A stretch of DNA of 64,000 bases, taken from contig JASISA010000019.1 of assembly GCA_031771865.1 (NCBI GenBank), positions 372,001 through 436,000 of the forward strand. The letters are read 5' to 3'. Shown here piece by piece: positions 11,445 through 22,968 of the stretch. The stretch is from Nothophaeocryptopus gaeumannii (lineage: Eukaryota > Ascomycota > Dothideomycetes > Mycosphaerellales > Mycosphaerellaceae). The notes beneath the pieces were generated by a model that worked only from the letters and a program-made list of their open reading frames with translations, had not been told where the DNA came from and did not search any database. How positions within the stretch are numbered: the first letter of the stretch is position 1; the number at the start of each line of letters is the position of its first letter. A program made the translations under genes and the position numbers.

Positions 11445-11892
11445 GATGAGCATAGAGGAATTCCAAAACGTGCTGATCGGAACAAAGATGATCCGTGCTT
11501 CTCAGCAAGATGAACATGTAGGTAGTGAACCAGGATATCATATGTAAGCTCGATCAAAGAGCGGTCTCATAAGCCGTCATGCTTTGAGAAAGACGGCCAC
11601 TTATCTCGTGGATATAGGGCTCTCGTACGAGCAAGGTTCGCAGTCCTGCTCTTCCAAATTCAAGTAGCTAATGCAGGAACAACATCGCGCCCATTTATTG
11701 TCGATCGGACGAGCTGCGGGCGGGGCAAGTCAAATCCTCACTATGGCAAAGGACCTCGGATAAATAGCGTCCTCAGCCAAGCCATATGTTTCTGTCGTCT
11801 GCATACTTTCGAAGCACCGCGAGTTCACATTCGATTGAGCGGTATCTCGACTTCGTCTACGAAGTACGACTTTGGCGAAACATATCTCGAAT
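11445..11892 (+). promoter_or_regulatory. Upstream region of the FAD monooxygenase gene
   Basis: This 448-bp interval has no recognisable gene. Near 11715-11727 is a GC-rich GCGGGCGGGGC stretch that contains a match to the CreA/Mig1-type SYGGRG consensus. At about 11758-11766 is a TATA-like GGATAAATAG, some 130 bp before the proposed ATG. Both are pattern matches only; carbon-source regulation would be a guess. Confidence 0.35.
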
Positions 11893-13474
11893 ATGGTAAG
11901 CTATCATGTTCTTCATATGTCTCGCTAACACAGCTGACACCATCTCAGGCTCCAAAACAAAAGTTCAGTCTCAACGTCGGCCTTGTTGGCGCGGGCCTCG
12001 GCGGTCTCCTCGCCTCAATCTCTCTCGCCCGGGCAGGATGTAGCGTAACAATCCTCGAAGCGGCCGCCGAGCTAGGAGAGATCGGCGCCGGAATTCAAAT
12101 GACTCCCAATGTCTCCCGGCTTCTGATCAAGTACGGTGTGGCGGATATTATTGGCGATGACCTGGTGCAGTGTAAATGGATCCAAATGAGGAATCAGAGG
12201 GGGGAGGTTGTGCAGAGGACGGATCTGGGTGGGAAGACGGTGAGGAATTTTGGGTTTCCGGTGAGTTGTCTCAAGACCAGTGTATTCAGTAGTGAAGATC
12301 TGCTTACTTGGATGTTCTCGAGTAGTGGTGGATGGTCCATCGACATCATCTCCATACCGGACTTGCCGAAGCAGCTCGCCGACATGGCGTCAAGATTGTC
12401 ATCGACGCGAGGGTCTCTTCAATCGATCATTCAAATTCTCCCGTCAAAGTTCAAACAGCAAATGGCGCAGGAAACTCGTTTGACCTCCTCATCGGTAGCG
12501 ATGGCCTAAGATCCATCGTCCGAAAAACACTCTTCCCAGACATCGAACCACGAGCTCCAACAAACAACGCAGCTTATCGTGCAGTCTTACCTTACGACTA
12601 TGTCTACGAACAAGTCCCCGAAGCGCGAGAGCTGTTCGGTAATAACATCGATACGTGGCTAATGGAGAAAGGCTACATCATTACGTATCCAATCTCCGCT
12701 GGGCAGGAATGGAATGCCGTTCTAGCACATCATCGGGACTCTCCTGTAACAGATGTTGAGGAAGACTGCGATATGGCGGAGATGTTGGAGTATTACAAAG
12801 ACATCGATCCTCGTCTCCTCAAAGTCCTAGAACTGGTCCCTGGGTCGAAACGCTGGCCTTTACTCGTCACCGGTCCTTTGGAGTCCTGGAGTAGTCCGCA
12901 AAAGAATGTTGTCTTGATGGGCGATGCGGCGCATAGCATGCAGAATCATCTCGCGCAAGGAGCCGCGACTTCAATGGAAGACGGAGCTTTCCTAGGTCGC
13001 GTCATGGCCGAAGTCGTGCATGGCGTTTTGACACTCCCGGAAGCGATAGAGGTGTATGAGAAAGGCCGTATGCCCCGCGCATGGATAAAGCAGCAAACTT
13101 CTTTCGTCGCAGGCGGGATATACTTCATGGACGACCAGCGCGCCCAGTATCGAGATGCGAGCTCTGTGAACTCTGCGCGTGAGACATCTTTGCAAGCAGA
13201 CGTCCGAACCCTCCAAAAAAACCCGGTGATATCTGGTCCGGACGCCAACGCCCGCAGCTGGAACCTGTGGGGCGCTCCAGAGACGGTACAGAGTATTTTC
13301 TCCTATGATCCGGAAGGCGATGCGGATTTCTGTGTATTAAAGTATTTACAGAGGAAGACCGCATGGGACAGAGAGACGGGGGTGAGCGAGGGTCTGGAAT
13401 TCAAATGGACTGGGGGTTATCTGCCTCAAGAGCACGTTGGGAGGATTGCGAAGAGTCGAGGGTCGAAGCTGTAG
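11893..13474 (+). CDS. FAD-dependent aromatic monooxygenase, salicylate hydroxylase-like
   Basis: Three exons are proposed: 11893-11895 (ATG only), 11949-12260 and 12326-13474, giving 487 residues. It belongs to class A flavoprotein monooxygenases. The dinucleotide-binding GxGxxG is at residues 15-20 (GAGLGG). The DG motif is GSDGLRS, and the GD motif is GDAAHSMQNHLAQGAA with a downstream MEDGAFLG. Such enzymes hydroxylate or decarboxylate aromatic acids with NAD(P)H and O2. Intron 2 (GTGAGT...GTAG, 65 nt, phase 0) joins NFGFP to WWMVHRHHLHTGL, restoring the family's conserved stretch. Intron 1 (GTAAGC...TCAG, 53 nt) follows directly after the ATG; without it no good start codon exists. The substrate is unknown. 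It lies next to a decayed esterase and an intact dihydroxyacetone kinase. Confidence 0.82.
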
Positions 13475-14060
13475 GGTATAGAGCTATGGACGCGTGTTGA
13501 TATCAGGTGCGGTGATAGGGATTGTATTCCTTCGGTGGGTATTGCGAGACTCTCTCGTGAGCTCGTGACTTGATAAAGCTATTGTAGGACGCTGGGCATT
13601 GGAGGTACAGCTGCCCAAAGCAAAGACAGCGCTTGCGCTTTCCGCTTTGGCCCCGCTGGCAAAGTGTGGAGTCCTTCTTTTAGCAACATCATTCACCCCA
13701 TCACACCGACAAACATTCTCAGCACATTCTATGCATCCCATGGCACGGGATTTGCGTGTTGGCAGAACATCGGAGCCTCGCCAACATGTTCGCATCCTTC
13801 GAAGGGAGTTCCGGCGGGCCTTCTTCCGGTCTCGCTTCCTTGCTCACCAGATCTATGCTCCCCGCGTACGGTACTCGTTGCTGCGCTGCCCCGCTCCGGC
13901 CCTGCACAGTCCGCGCGCGTGAATGGTAACAATGAGTCCCGAAATCTGGAATGTCGGTTTCCTCGATTCAAATAGTGATGAGTGCCGCGTCTTTGCTGTT
14001 CTTTGACTCTTCCAGTCCTTGAGCCTCTATCCTATACCAACTGATTAGTACGCTGTCAGC
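13475..14060. other. Intergenic region, FAD monooxygenase to dihydroxyacetone kinase
   Basis: No gene is recognised in 586 bp. Short open frames exist on both strands but have no family features. The right part should hold the dihydroxyacetone kinase promoter. Confidence 0.4.
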
Positions 14061-15890
14061 ATGGCCTGTAAGTATTCGGCTTTGCAGTGAGTGATTGCAT
14101 AGCTAGAGCTTGTTTACTGACGTCCCTTTCTTCTTCTTCTACCAGCAAAACACTTCATCAACGATCCGACCCATCTCGTCGCCAGCGCTCTACAAAGCAT
14201 AACGCTCACAAACCCCAACACCGCTTTCGACGAGGAGAACAAAGTCATATACGTTCGACCCGATGCCGTCGAGCCTCAAGTCTCAGTCATCTCAGGCGGC
14301 GGTTCAGGCCATGAGCCGTCGTTCGCAGCATTTGTCGGTCCGGGTATTCTGAGCGGAGCTGTTGCAGGAACCATCTTCGCTAGTCCTTCAGCCGAGCAGG
14401 TTCGGAGATGTATTTCGCAAAGAGTTGAGACGAGTAAGGGTGTTTTGGTGGTGGTGATGAATTATACCGGAGATGTGTTGAATTTCGGTATGGCGGTTGA
14501 GAAGGCCAAGGCTGCTGGTATCAAATGCGACATGGTCGTCGTGGGGGATGATGCAGGAGTTAGTAAATCGCAGGGAGGCAAGGTCGGGAGAAGAGGTATT
14601 GCTGGAACTGTCCTGATCCACAAGATCGCTGGTGCTCTTGCAGCAACTGGCGCGAGTTTGAAGGATGTGCACAAAGCGGCGCAGACTGTTGCTGAGAACA
14701 CAGTGTCAATGGGTTCGTCCCTGGCACATGTACATGTTCCGGGCCGTAAGACTGAGCCCGAAGAGCTCGCAGAAGAAGAACTCGAACTCGGCATGGGCAT
14801 CCACAACGAAGCCGGTTCCGAGCGCGCCAAAGCAGACCTTCCAACAACAGTGAAGACCATGTTGAAGTACATGCTGGATCAGAGCGACAAAGACCGTGCG
14901 TTCCTGAACATCAGCCGCTCCGACCAGACAGTACTTCTCGTCAACAATCTCGGAGGCGTCTCAGTCCTGGAAATGGGTGGCATCACAACCGAGGTCGTCA
15001 ACCAGCTTGAGAAGGACTACGGCATCGCACCTGCTCGTATCCTCTCTGGCATATTCATGACCTCGCTCAATGGCCTCGGCTTCTCCATATCACTTCTGAA
15101 GGTGACTGATCTCGCAGTCGGAAAATCTCTCCTAGACCTTCTCGATGCTCCTTCCGAGGCAGCTGGTTGGTCTGCCGCAATCAGCACCAAGACCTGGACG
15201 AACAAGCCAAGCGGAACTCTGGAGCTCGCCCGGGACAAGACGGCAGAGAACAATCCTTCCAACATCCAGATCGATGGTGCCGCTGCAAGCAAGGTGCTAG
15301 ACAAGGCACTAGACCGCTTGATCAAGGCCGAGCCAGAGGTGACGAGATGCGATACCGTCGTTGGTGATGGAGACTGTGGGATCGGTCTGAAGCGCGGCGC
15401 GGAAGGGATTAAGAGCAAGCTGCAGGAAATTGGCGGGCAAAGTGACGCCGCACTCTTCCTGAATGAGATCATCTCTGTCGTTGAGACGGCCATGGATGGT
15501 ACTTCAGGCGCACTGTATGCGATCTTCCTCAACGCCTTGGCCTACGGAATCCGGCTGCAGGGAAATGGTGGCAGCAAGAAGGCAGATCCTGCGGTTTGGG
15601 CCAACGCCCTCGTCACAGCAACGGAGAGCTTGGGCAAGTACACTCCTGCCAAGCCAGGTGATAGAACACTCGTTGATGCGCTCGCGCCGTTTGTTGAGCA
15701 GCTGAAGACCACTGGTGACGTGCAGAAGGCTGCAAAGGCCGCTTATGAAGGCGCAGAGAAGACGAAGGGTATGCAGGCCAGTCTTGGGAGGACGGTGTAT
15801 CTCGGTGGAAGCGGGTTTAAAGAGGTGCCAGATCCTGGTGCCTATGGTCTTGCTGAGTTTCTGTCTGGTTTGGCCGATGCACTGAAGTAG
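14061..15890 (+). CDS. DAK: Dihydroxyacetone kinase (glycerone kinase)
   Basis: Two exons (14061-14067 and 14146-15890; 78-nt intron GTAAGT...CCAG) give 583 residues, the usual size of single-chain ATP-dependent DAKs. The enzyme phosphorylates dihydroxyacetone, with roles in glycerol catabolism and detoxification. The N-terminal kinase (DAK1) domain has substrate-pocket GGGSGHEPS (His59) and GMGIHNEAG (His222), the latter equivalent to the His that binds substrate covalently in DhaK. The C-terminal DhaL-like (DAK2) domain has CDTVVGDGDCGIGLKRGAEG, whose Asp residues coordinate Mg-ATP, and MDGTSGALYAI. The first exon encodes only Met-Ala plus one base of Ser3; the intron position is supported by restored SKHFINDPTHLV typical of DAK N termini. 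The gene is convergent with Sm D2. Confidence 0.93.
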
Positions 15891-16246
15891 AGGTGTTTGC
15901 TTCTCGTCATCTTGTTAGCGTGAAAAGTGATGATTTAGCGGTGATGCGTGATGCATTTGGTACATAGTTCGTAATACATGGCCTGACTCGAAGCGGCTTG
16001 TCTTTTGGTGCTGATGACTCTTTGCGCGAGTATCTTGCATGCTAAACGCTCTTGTGCTGCATCAGCAATCTAGGCCTTTGGGTGGTCGGTTGAAGCAGCT
16101 GCATACCAGATGACCCTCTCGTGCCAAACTCAGCCGTGCCCATTCCTTGAGCCTGGACGCCACTTCCTCTCATTTTCGACCCATTTGCAGCGCAGTCTCT
16201 TTCCGCCGCGCTTAATGCTCGTCTCAATCGCTGAGTATCAAATCCC
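15891..16246. other. Convergent 3' intergenic region
   Basis: 356 bp separate the stops of dihydroxyacetone kinase and Sm D2. I see no gene here; it presumably holds both 3' UTRs and polyadenylation sites. Confidence 0.4.
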
Positions 16247-16725
16247 TCAGCTCAACAACACCAAAATGACACTATCACCTCTCAAAAACATCTTGCTAAT
16301 AAACCGATCCTTATTCACCGACCGTCCCTTCTTCCCGTCTGCCAATCGAGGAGTCTCCGTCCACATCTCCTTCACATTTTCCAGGACCATATTGCAGTGG
16401 CGGTCGAATGCCTTGACGCGGCCGAGCAGTTTGCGGTTGTTGCGGCAGGAGATGAGGACTTGGGTGTGTTGTCGGACGGCCGTTTGGAGGAGTGAGAGGG
16501 GACCGGATGTGAACTCGTGGGTTTCGAGGACCGAGATTTCGTACTCGCTGCAAGATTATCATCAGTATCACTACATAGAAATCAGTCATAATGCGATGGT
16601 ACGCACGTGAGTTCTGCGCGAGGCTTGCCCAAGAGTTCTCTGTGTCGCGTGTCAGTATACTGCGGTCGCGCGTTCCAATCTTGTCTTGTCATAACATACT
16701 GGACCTTTGCATCTGATGCGCTCAT
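16247..16725 (-). CDS. SMD2: Small nuclear ribonucleoprotein Sm D2
   Basis: Three exons (16700-16725, 16607-16639, 16247-16547; introns of 60 and 59 nt, GTATGT...ACAG and GTGCGT...GCAG) give 119 residues. Sm D2 is one of the seven proteins of the heteroheptameric Sm ring on U1, U2, U4 and U5 snRNAs. The N terminus reads MSASDAKVQELLGKPRAEL and then TEYEI. The Sm1 fold follows (TQVLISCRNNRKLLGRVKAF and DRHCNMVLENVKEMW), then the characteristic basic loop and Sm2 (VNKDRFISKMFLRGDSVILV). Exons 1 and 2 are very short (26 and 33 nt) and were placed by frame and family resemblance. The size agrees with the family. It is divergent from the Ams2-like GATA factor. Confidence 0.93.
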
Positions 16726-17250
16726 CTTGCCTGTGATTGTGGAGTTGTATGGGGGGTATCCAATCGACGACACGATATGTTGGACTTGGTGTCGCGAAAA
16801 GTGAAAGCTCGCGAACAGTCGGCTCTTGTCCGTTGCATATGCCAAGCTTTATGCACGTGCCTTGCGTTTCTTAGCGCGGTGGTCGGATCGGCATCTAATC
16901 GATCGCTCCCGCCTCGCTCCAAACGCGCCTTCTCGATGTTGGACGCGTTCTTTCTTACAACCACCATTAACTCTTCATCGACGACCTTCTGTACCGTTCG
17001 ACCAATCCATTATCGACTTGACGGCCTTTACGACGCATAAGTGTTCACTTGCAGCGTTTAGTAGCTGCATATGAACGTAATCTGAATATCGCCGTCCGCT
17101 ATCACCCATCGCTCACTCTTGCTCGACTGCCTCGACCTCGACCACAGTATGCTGTAGCACGCACGAAGCTTCCAAACCGACGACGAGCCGTCTACAAAGG
17201 TCTCCGCTGTTCGATTTCGAACTCAAACCTCTACATCGACATTGGACAAG
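16726..17250. promoter_or_regulatory. Divergent promoter region, Sm D2 / Ams2-like factor
   Basis: 525 bp lie between the divergent start codons. No gene is recognised in it. The last ~200 bp are rich in CTCGACC and other pyrimidine tracts, as expected of a fungal 5' leader. Confidence 0.4.
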
Positions 17251-20200
17251 ATGGATTCCGGCGGGGACGCAGGTGACTTCGATAGCATACCTACGCGTCC
17301 TATGCGTGTGAAGGTGCTCTACACCTTCGACACAGACGCGAAGACTACTTGCCTGGCGAGATTCCCGAATACTCTCAATATACCTGCTGTTCCCATCGAC
17401 GAGCAAACCCAGGTTGGCGTCATCGAACTCCAGCAGTGTATACAGACGATTACGTCCGCATCACCTGAGATCCTTAATCAGCTCGAGAATGGAGACTTTT
17501 CTGTCTACTCTTATGACTACAGCGAATATGACGCGCCCGTTGTGGGCCAAGGGAGATTGTCGTCGCTTCTCAATCACCAGACTCCGGCTGCCCAGGAGAA
17601 CAGCACTATGATCACCGGACGAGTCTGCAAGAACATCGCGATATTCAACAACGGAGTCAAGGAGACACTGGAAGTCAAGTTCAAATTGACGCCACTGTCG
17701 AGGCCAGCACTGCCGACAATGTCGTCGACTGGTGCCTTCCGCAGTACGAGTCCTTCCACATCTGCTGGTTTCGACCCAAATGCCTGGAATCTGCAAAAGG
17801 GATCGCAACAGTCCAATGAGTATTTCAATCTGGGCAATATGATGAACCCTTCAGGCGACAATGGCGCTGCATCTCTGGAGGCGTTCTTCGGTATGGGCTC
17901 GGGAAGCAGCGGAGATAGCAGCGGATTTCAGCAGCCAGGAGGCGTGGGAGTGTCAGAGACCCCAACAGACAACACCTTCGCCTTCAACCCCGCATTTTCC
18001 GCCCAATCTCACAGCGCACCAGGTAGCCGAGCTGGAAGCCCCATGATGGGTGCCAAACCCAGCAGTCGTAATGAGCAATTACGTCACCAGAGCTTCTCAG
18101 GAAATGCATCTGATTTTGCGGATCAAAATCGGCCCGGTTCACGTGGAAGTGTTAGAAGTGAATCCTACTCAACCCACACTCAGCAACAACCACCAGCACA
18201 GTGTTTCCAACAACAAGCAGTGCAACAACAGACTGAGGTCTATTACAACGAAGATGGACAACCACGAAAACGTGCGAAGGTCGTCCAGGCTGACTGGCGC
18301 GGGAAGTCATCATTTGGCTCGGCAAAGGGAGCAGACCTTCGGGTCGCTGCTTCGACTGCTTCGTCAATGCACATGTTCCGACCCATCGCAAAGCGCCCAG
18401 TTGCTCCGGGTAGCAACTTAGAGCCTCCTCCTCGCGTCCCTACCCCTGTTCCGAACCGAGCGAAACCGCCTCATCAAAGAATGACGTCTGGAGCACCTCG
18501 AACCTCTCTCCGCCAGGCATCTGTTCCAGACTCTGACTTCATGTCTGATGCTGGCCTCATGTCCGATGCCATGACTAGTCCAGAAGGCAGCTCTCCCGGA
18601 GATAGCATTAACGGAGAGGGTACACCAATGGACATTCCGTCTTCGCCGCCGATCGTGCCTGGGTACAACCTACCTCAGCCGAGTAGTCCTGGGTTGCCAA
18701 CTTTGCCGCCGCCACGTTTGGCAGATAGTGGATACATGAGCGAGCGCGGCTTGCACAGTGGTGCAGTGATGGAGAGCTTGGAGGATGATGAAAGTCTTAG
18801 TCCGGATGCAGATGATCTGGAAATGGCCGCGCAGTATCAGGCCAGAGGTTGTCGACAGCAGCCCGTCGTCAAGACCGAGGGCTCTCCTGTTGATGAGATG
18901 CCTGCACCTTATACGATGTCCGATCAGCGCGGCCAATCTCAAGGGTACGTTCAGAATGATGACCTGTTTGACGAACTTTTTGGAGAATGGGACAGCGAAG
19001 TCCAGTTATGAGCAGCACTGACACGGACCCAGATCACGCTCCAATCAATTCCCGCCTTTGCAAAGACAGAACACTGCTGCTTCCTCGGTCTGGTCACCTG
19101 AGGCTGATACCCCTCTGTCGGAGGGACCAAACTCAAGACATGGCTCTCTTGCCCTACCTACCAAGACTGCGCTTCAGCCCGCGTCTCAAGGCTCAAAAGC
19201 ACCAGCGAAGCAAAAGCGCCAATCTCTGCACCGTTCACGAACTGCAAATGACTCCGAGGTTGGATCTCCTGGCCCCAGTGACACTGAAGGCCGTCCAAGA
19301 GGAGCTGGTCGATCTGGTTCTGGTGCTCCACGCCGTGTCGTCATTGAGCGACGCCTGCAGGAGTCCATCGCAAAGGGCGAGATGCCGATGTACTGCACAC
19401 ATTGTGGTGCAATCGAAACGCCTACGTGGAGGAAGCTCTATGTCAAGACCTGCAAGGGCAAACCGGGGCCCCTGGACAGTGTTGAGGGCGAAGGCGAGAC
19501 GATCGGCGTTGAAGTCACGGATCGGGATGAACGAGGAGAAGCCATCGAGTTTGTCGTGCGCAAGAGCATGAAGAAGACGAAGGACTTCCAACCTGGTACC
19601 GGTTTTGAAGATACTGTTGTGTGCAATCCTTGTGGTCTTTGGTTCAACAAGACTCGAAATATGCGACCAAAGGACAAGTGGAACCGCAAGTCCACTACTC
19701 GGAAGAGCAAGAAGAGGGCCGAAGACGCCACTGATGGCTTGGAGCCTCCATCAGAGGCCTTCTTCACGGATCAGGTCGTGCCTGAGGATGCTGTCGATGA
19801 TAACCCATCCGATGATGCGAGAGCCGGCGCGCAATTCTCTGCACAGCCTACGCTTGCTCCCGCGCAGAGGCCGCGTGCTAACAGCGTGCAACCGACTCGC
19901 GCCGCAAGTGACGACGGAAATGTTCGTCGGCCTCACCGCGATCCTACCTACATGCGAGCAATTCAGTCAAGTCCTGTGCGATTGCAGGGCTCGAACGGCT
20001 CGCAAAACGAACCCATCGAGCTCGATCTGACGCCACAGCCTACTAGGCGTCTGCTCTTCCCTTCGCCACGACGGGATGGAGAGCGCAAAGGCCTCGAAAC
20101 TGGCGACGATCTGCCACGTCCCAAGTCCGCGCCGTCGCCCAAAGATGGCACGAAGCAGTCTCCTGATAAGGTGCTTGCCATCTTCGCAAACACCGATGTC

Positions 20201-20818
20201 AGCATTTTCGAGGCCTTTACTTACGACAAGGAGAACAGGGCACCGCCTCTAGACGAGAACGATGATCTCGCTCACCTGTGTGAAGGCTCGTCAAGCGCAC
20301 TGTTCAAGACGCCTGCTCGCAAGACCCCGTCGAAGTCCACGCCGCCATCGCAGAAGCACTTCGACGCCCTGCTTAAGACTCCAACACAGAGCCGCCGGAA
20401 GCGCAAAGCACTCACTCCCAACGCGAACGCTGCTAACAATGCGAATCTGCACGCGAATGACTTTCTGACCTCGCCGTCTTCATCTCGCTACTTCTTGCGC
20501 TCAACGCCGAGCCGCATCGAGCGCACGCCTGGAGGTCGCAGCGTCAGCGGTGGGCACAACGGCTCTTCAAACGAAGTCACGCCTTTCTCTCGCCATCTCG
20601 CTCAGATGCTCAGCGAAGCCAACAACAACACGAGCGATCCCATGGCCTTCACGAGCCCAAGCCGAGCTTATGACTTCAGTGATCTACCGACCTTCAACAC
20701 TCCGGGCCGGGATGTGGACTGGAAGGGACTTGATGAGATCTTGAGCAGTGAGTTTGCGAGTTATGATGATGGGAATGCCTTGGACTTCGGAAATGGGACT
20801 GAGGGCGAGCAAGCTTAG
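17251..20818 (+). CDS. Ams2/Spt21-type GATA zinc-finger regulator of histone genes
   Basis: Proposed exons are 17251-19004 and 19066-20818, giving 1168 residues. The N terminus (PMRVKVLYTFDTDAKTTCLAR to QGRLSSLL) matches the Spt21/Ams2 N-terminal domain, whose members activate histone genes. Residues 695-774 form a GATA-type finger with a very long loop, C-x2-C-x72-C-x2-C (CTHCGAIETPTWR ... VVCNPCGLWFNKT), also seen in Ams2-like proteins. Basic patches (KSTTRKSKKR) and a long low-complexity, S/P-rich tail with TPxR repeats follow. The intron (61 nt, GTTATG...AAAG, with CTGAC inside) is inferred because the first frame stops at 19009-19011; this donor is non-consensus. The alternatives are two genes or a frameshift. 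It probably acts in the nucleus on histone promoters (inference from the family). Confidence 0.82.
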
Positions 20819-21092
20819 TTTGCTGGCTTGTGGCAGAAGCTCGGTAGACAGTACGAGGTGGAGAGAGGGGAAAGATACAGTACCCTTTTCGAGTGAAATG
20901 ATACTGATGACTTTTTGGATACTTTTACTACAATTCTTTTCAAACTTTTTACTGGGTGTCTTCGCCTCAGCCTGTGCAACTTGCTGTTCTCGCTCCACCC
21001 GTTGACTTGCCTGATCCCACCGTGTGACCAAGTAGTCTTCAGTCATGAGGCCAAACGCTCAAATAGAACTCAAGTAGGAACCCGGCTTTCCT

Positions 21093-22568
21093 TCACCAAA
21101 TCACAACATCATCCAAGAGAGCCGCCTTCTCGACCAGTGTCAACTTCCTCTCGCCCTTCATGAAAGCGACCAGCATCTCGAACGCCCAGCGAGAGCGCAT
21201 ATAGTAACGGTACGATAGGCTTCGGGGAAGAGTCGGCACGTTGAAGAGCTCGGTGAATTTGGCCTCCAAGACGTCCTGTGCATATTCCTCGGGTCGTGGT
21301 GGGAGAGTGTAGTCCTCGCCAGTCTGGGGATCTGCCTCGTCGAAGTCCAAGTCGTCGGAGTTGCTGGAGAGGGAGGCGGTGTCTGAGTAAGCGGCTTGGA
21401 GGTCGTCGGGCATGTATTCTTCGTTGCTGAACTCGGCGTCTTCATCGTCACCTGCTTCTTCACTTAAGTCGTCATCGGCTTCTTCTTGCTCGAACATGAA
21501 GAAACGGTTATTGGTCGCTTTGGCTCGTGCTTCTGCGGGAGTGAGGTCGGCTAGACGGTCCGTGAGTTCTTCTGTAACGTCGTCTTTTTGAGCGATGTTA
21601 TCGAATTCTTTGTTTCCTTCGTCGACGGTGTCGTTCCCTACATCAAGCTCTCCCTGCTTCCGCTTCGCTAGGATAGCTGCCCCTGCTTTCTTCTCTTCTC
21701 CGATTGCAGTTATCGATTGATAGTGTGTCACTTCGCCTTTGAAGTAGCAAGCGGGCACTTCATCATCCTCAGGCGACTCCTCAAAGACGATGCGGATCCG
21801 TCGATGATGCTCTGGGATGGTCGCCGGTACTGGGCCATAGATCTTGTATGCATATGGCGAATCGTAATGCGGACAGTCGACATAGGGATCCTTGAAGTGC
21901 ACGGGTACGTCCGTGAATATTCCACCAATGATCTTCCGAACGATCGCCTTCTCAACTTGATCCGCCGAATTCAGACGCATCGCCTTGACGGCAGCCTCGT
22001 CTTCCAGGCCTGCCCGATATTCTGAGAGCGAGAAGTCTGATAGCTCGGACCCGGGTACGTGATGGTGTAGGTGAAGATTGTGCAAAGTGACCACGATGTG
22101 CCGACACGCCGTACGCAAGTCCTTGACTTCGTCTTCAGTCATGGCCTGTTCCGGGCTGGATTGGGCGACACGCAGAATCCAGTGATCCACGAAGATGCCC
22201 ATTCCCATTACGTAGTCGAAGCAGAACGGCTTCGAGATTCCACGTAACTCGTCATATGCTACAAGTGCTTTGATGAATCCGCATGGGAGGCCTTGCTCAT
22301 CTACGGCGTCTATGTCGAAGTTGACATGAATCTTTTCGAAGTCCTTGAGTTGACGGTGAGAGTGAGCGTAGCTGGGTTGAGCGCAAATGACCTGGTTTTC
22401 CTCGAGATCGATGAGGTCGCGAAGGTAGCGATTGACTTTCCGGCAACCTTGGATCTCCTTTGCGTGAAGATGGGACAGGATCTGAAGCTGCAATTCAGGC
22501 GCTACCCGCTCGATGAATAACGGTGTCGTTGGAGGCTTTGAAGCCGCTTGCGTTTGGTCGGTCGCCAT
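21093..22568 (-). CDS. F-box protein
   Basis: 491 residues, single exon. Residues near 22-60 (ERVAPELQLQILSHLHAKEIQGCRKVNRYLRDLID) form an F-box, the Skp1-binding motif of SCF ubiquitin ligases. The middle part is a conserved-looking helical region with paired aromatic residues. The C-terminal third contains an acidic stretch (EEADDDLSEEAGDDEDAEF). The frame continues upstream to 22703 without an ATG, so I use the ATG at 22568. No substrate-recognition repeats (WD40, LRR, Kelch) are seen, so the target is unknown. It is convergent with the Ams2-like gene (274 bp). On the other side, 400 bp away and head to head, is a decayed copy of the same family. Confidence 0.75.
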   Translation of the reverse strand: MATDQTQAASKPPTTPLFIERVAPELQLQILSHLHAKEIQGCRKVNRYLRDLIDLEENQVICAQPSYAHSHRQLKDFEKIHVNFDIDAVDEQGLPCGFIKALVAYDELRGISKPFCFDYVMGMGIFVDHWILRVAQSSPEQAMTEDEVKDLRTACRHIVVTLHNLHLHHHVPGSELSDFSLSEYRAGLEDEAAVKAMRLNSADQVEKAIVRKIIGGIFTDVPVHFKDPYVDCPHYDSPYAYKIYGPVPATIPEHHRRIRIVFEESPEDDEVPACYFKGEVTHYQSITAIGEEKKAGAAILAKRKQGELDVGNDTVDEGNKEFDNIAQKDDVTEELTDRLADLTPAEARAKATNNRFFMFEQEEADDDLSEEAGDDEDAEFSNEEYMPDDLQAAYSDTASLSSNSDDLDFDEADPQTGEDYTLPPRPEEYAQDVLEAKFTELFNVPTLPRSLSYRYYMRSRWAFEMLVAFMKGERKLTLVEKAALLDDVVIW

Positions 22569-22968
22569 GCTGTTGACTATGAGTAATTGTTGCTGGGTGG
22601 TGTCGCGAGATACAGATGGTGATGTTTTCGGTGAGCTGGTGTTTTGAGATGTGATGTAGTGATGCACATGGGCTGCGACTTCCCGGAGAAGCGAGTCCGC
22701 CAAGCGCGTTTAAGCTTTACGCCGTTTGTCATATGAATATCCAGACGGCAAGTTGTTCATGCCCCTCCTGACATGCACATAACAAACAACTGCAGCACAT
22801 TGGCGCATCACTAGAGCTGTTGTCGATTCGCAAGCCAGCAGGTATTCAAGACGCAATCGCCCGTCACGAGATCTTATCAGCGGCGACAAGCCCTCAGGCA
22901 CTGCAAACTCAACACCGCGGTGCTTCGTGCCTGACCCTGCACGATCCCATTAGCTGCACCCCATCAGC
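22569..22968. promoter_or_regulatory. Divergent interval between F-box gene and F-box pseudogene
   Basis: 400 bp between head-to-head paralogues. No coding feature is recognised. It holds the promoter of the intact F-box gene and probably the remains of the paralogue's promoter. Confidence 0.35.

Noticed and set aside
11590..11665. tRNA-like GGTTCGCAGTCC box
   Set aside because: The T-arm has a mismatch and a nine-base loop, and no matching A box, acceptor stem or anticodon arm could be folded.
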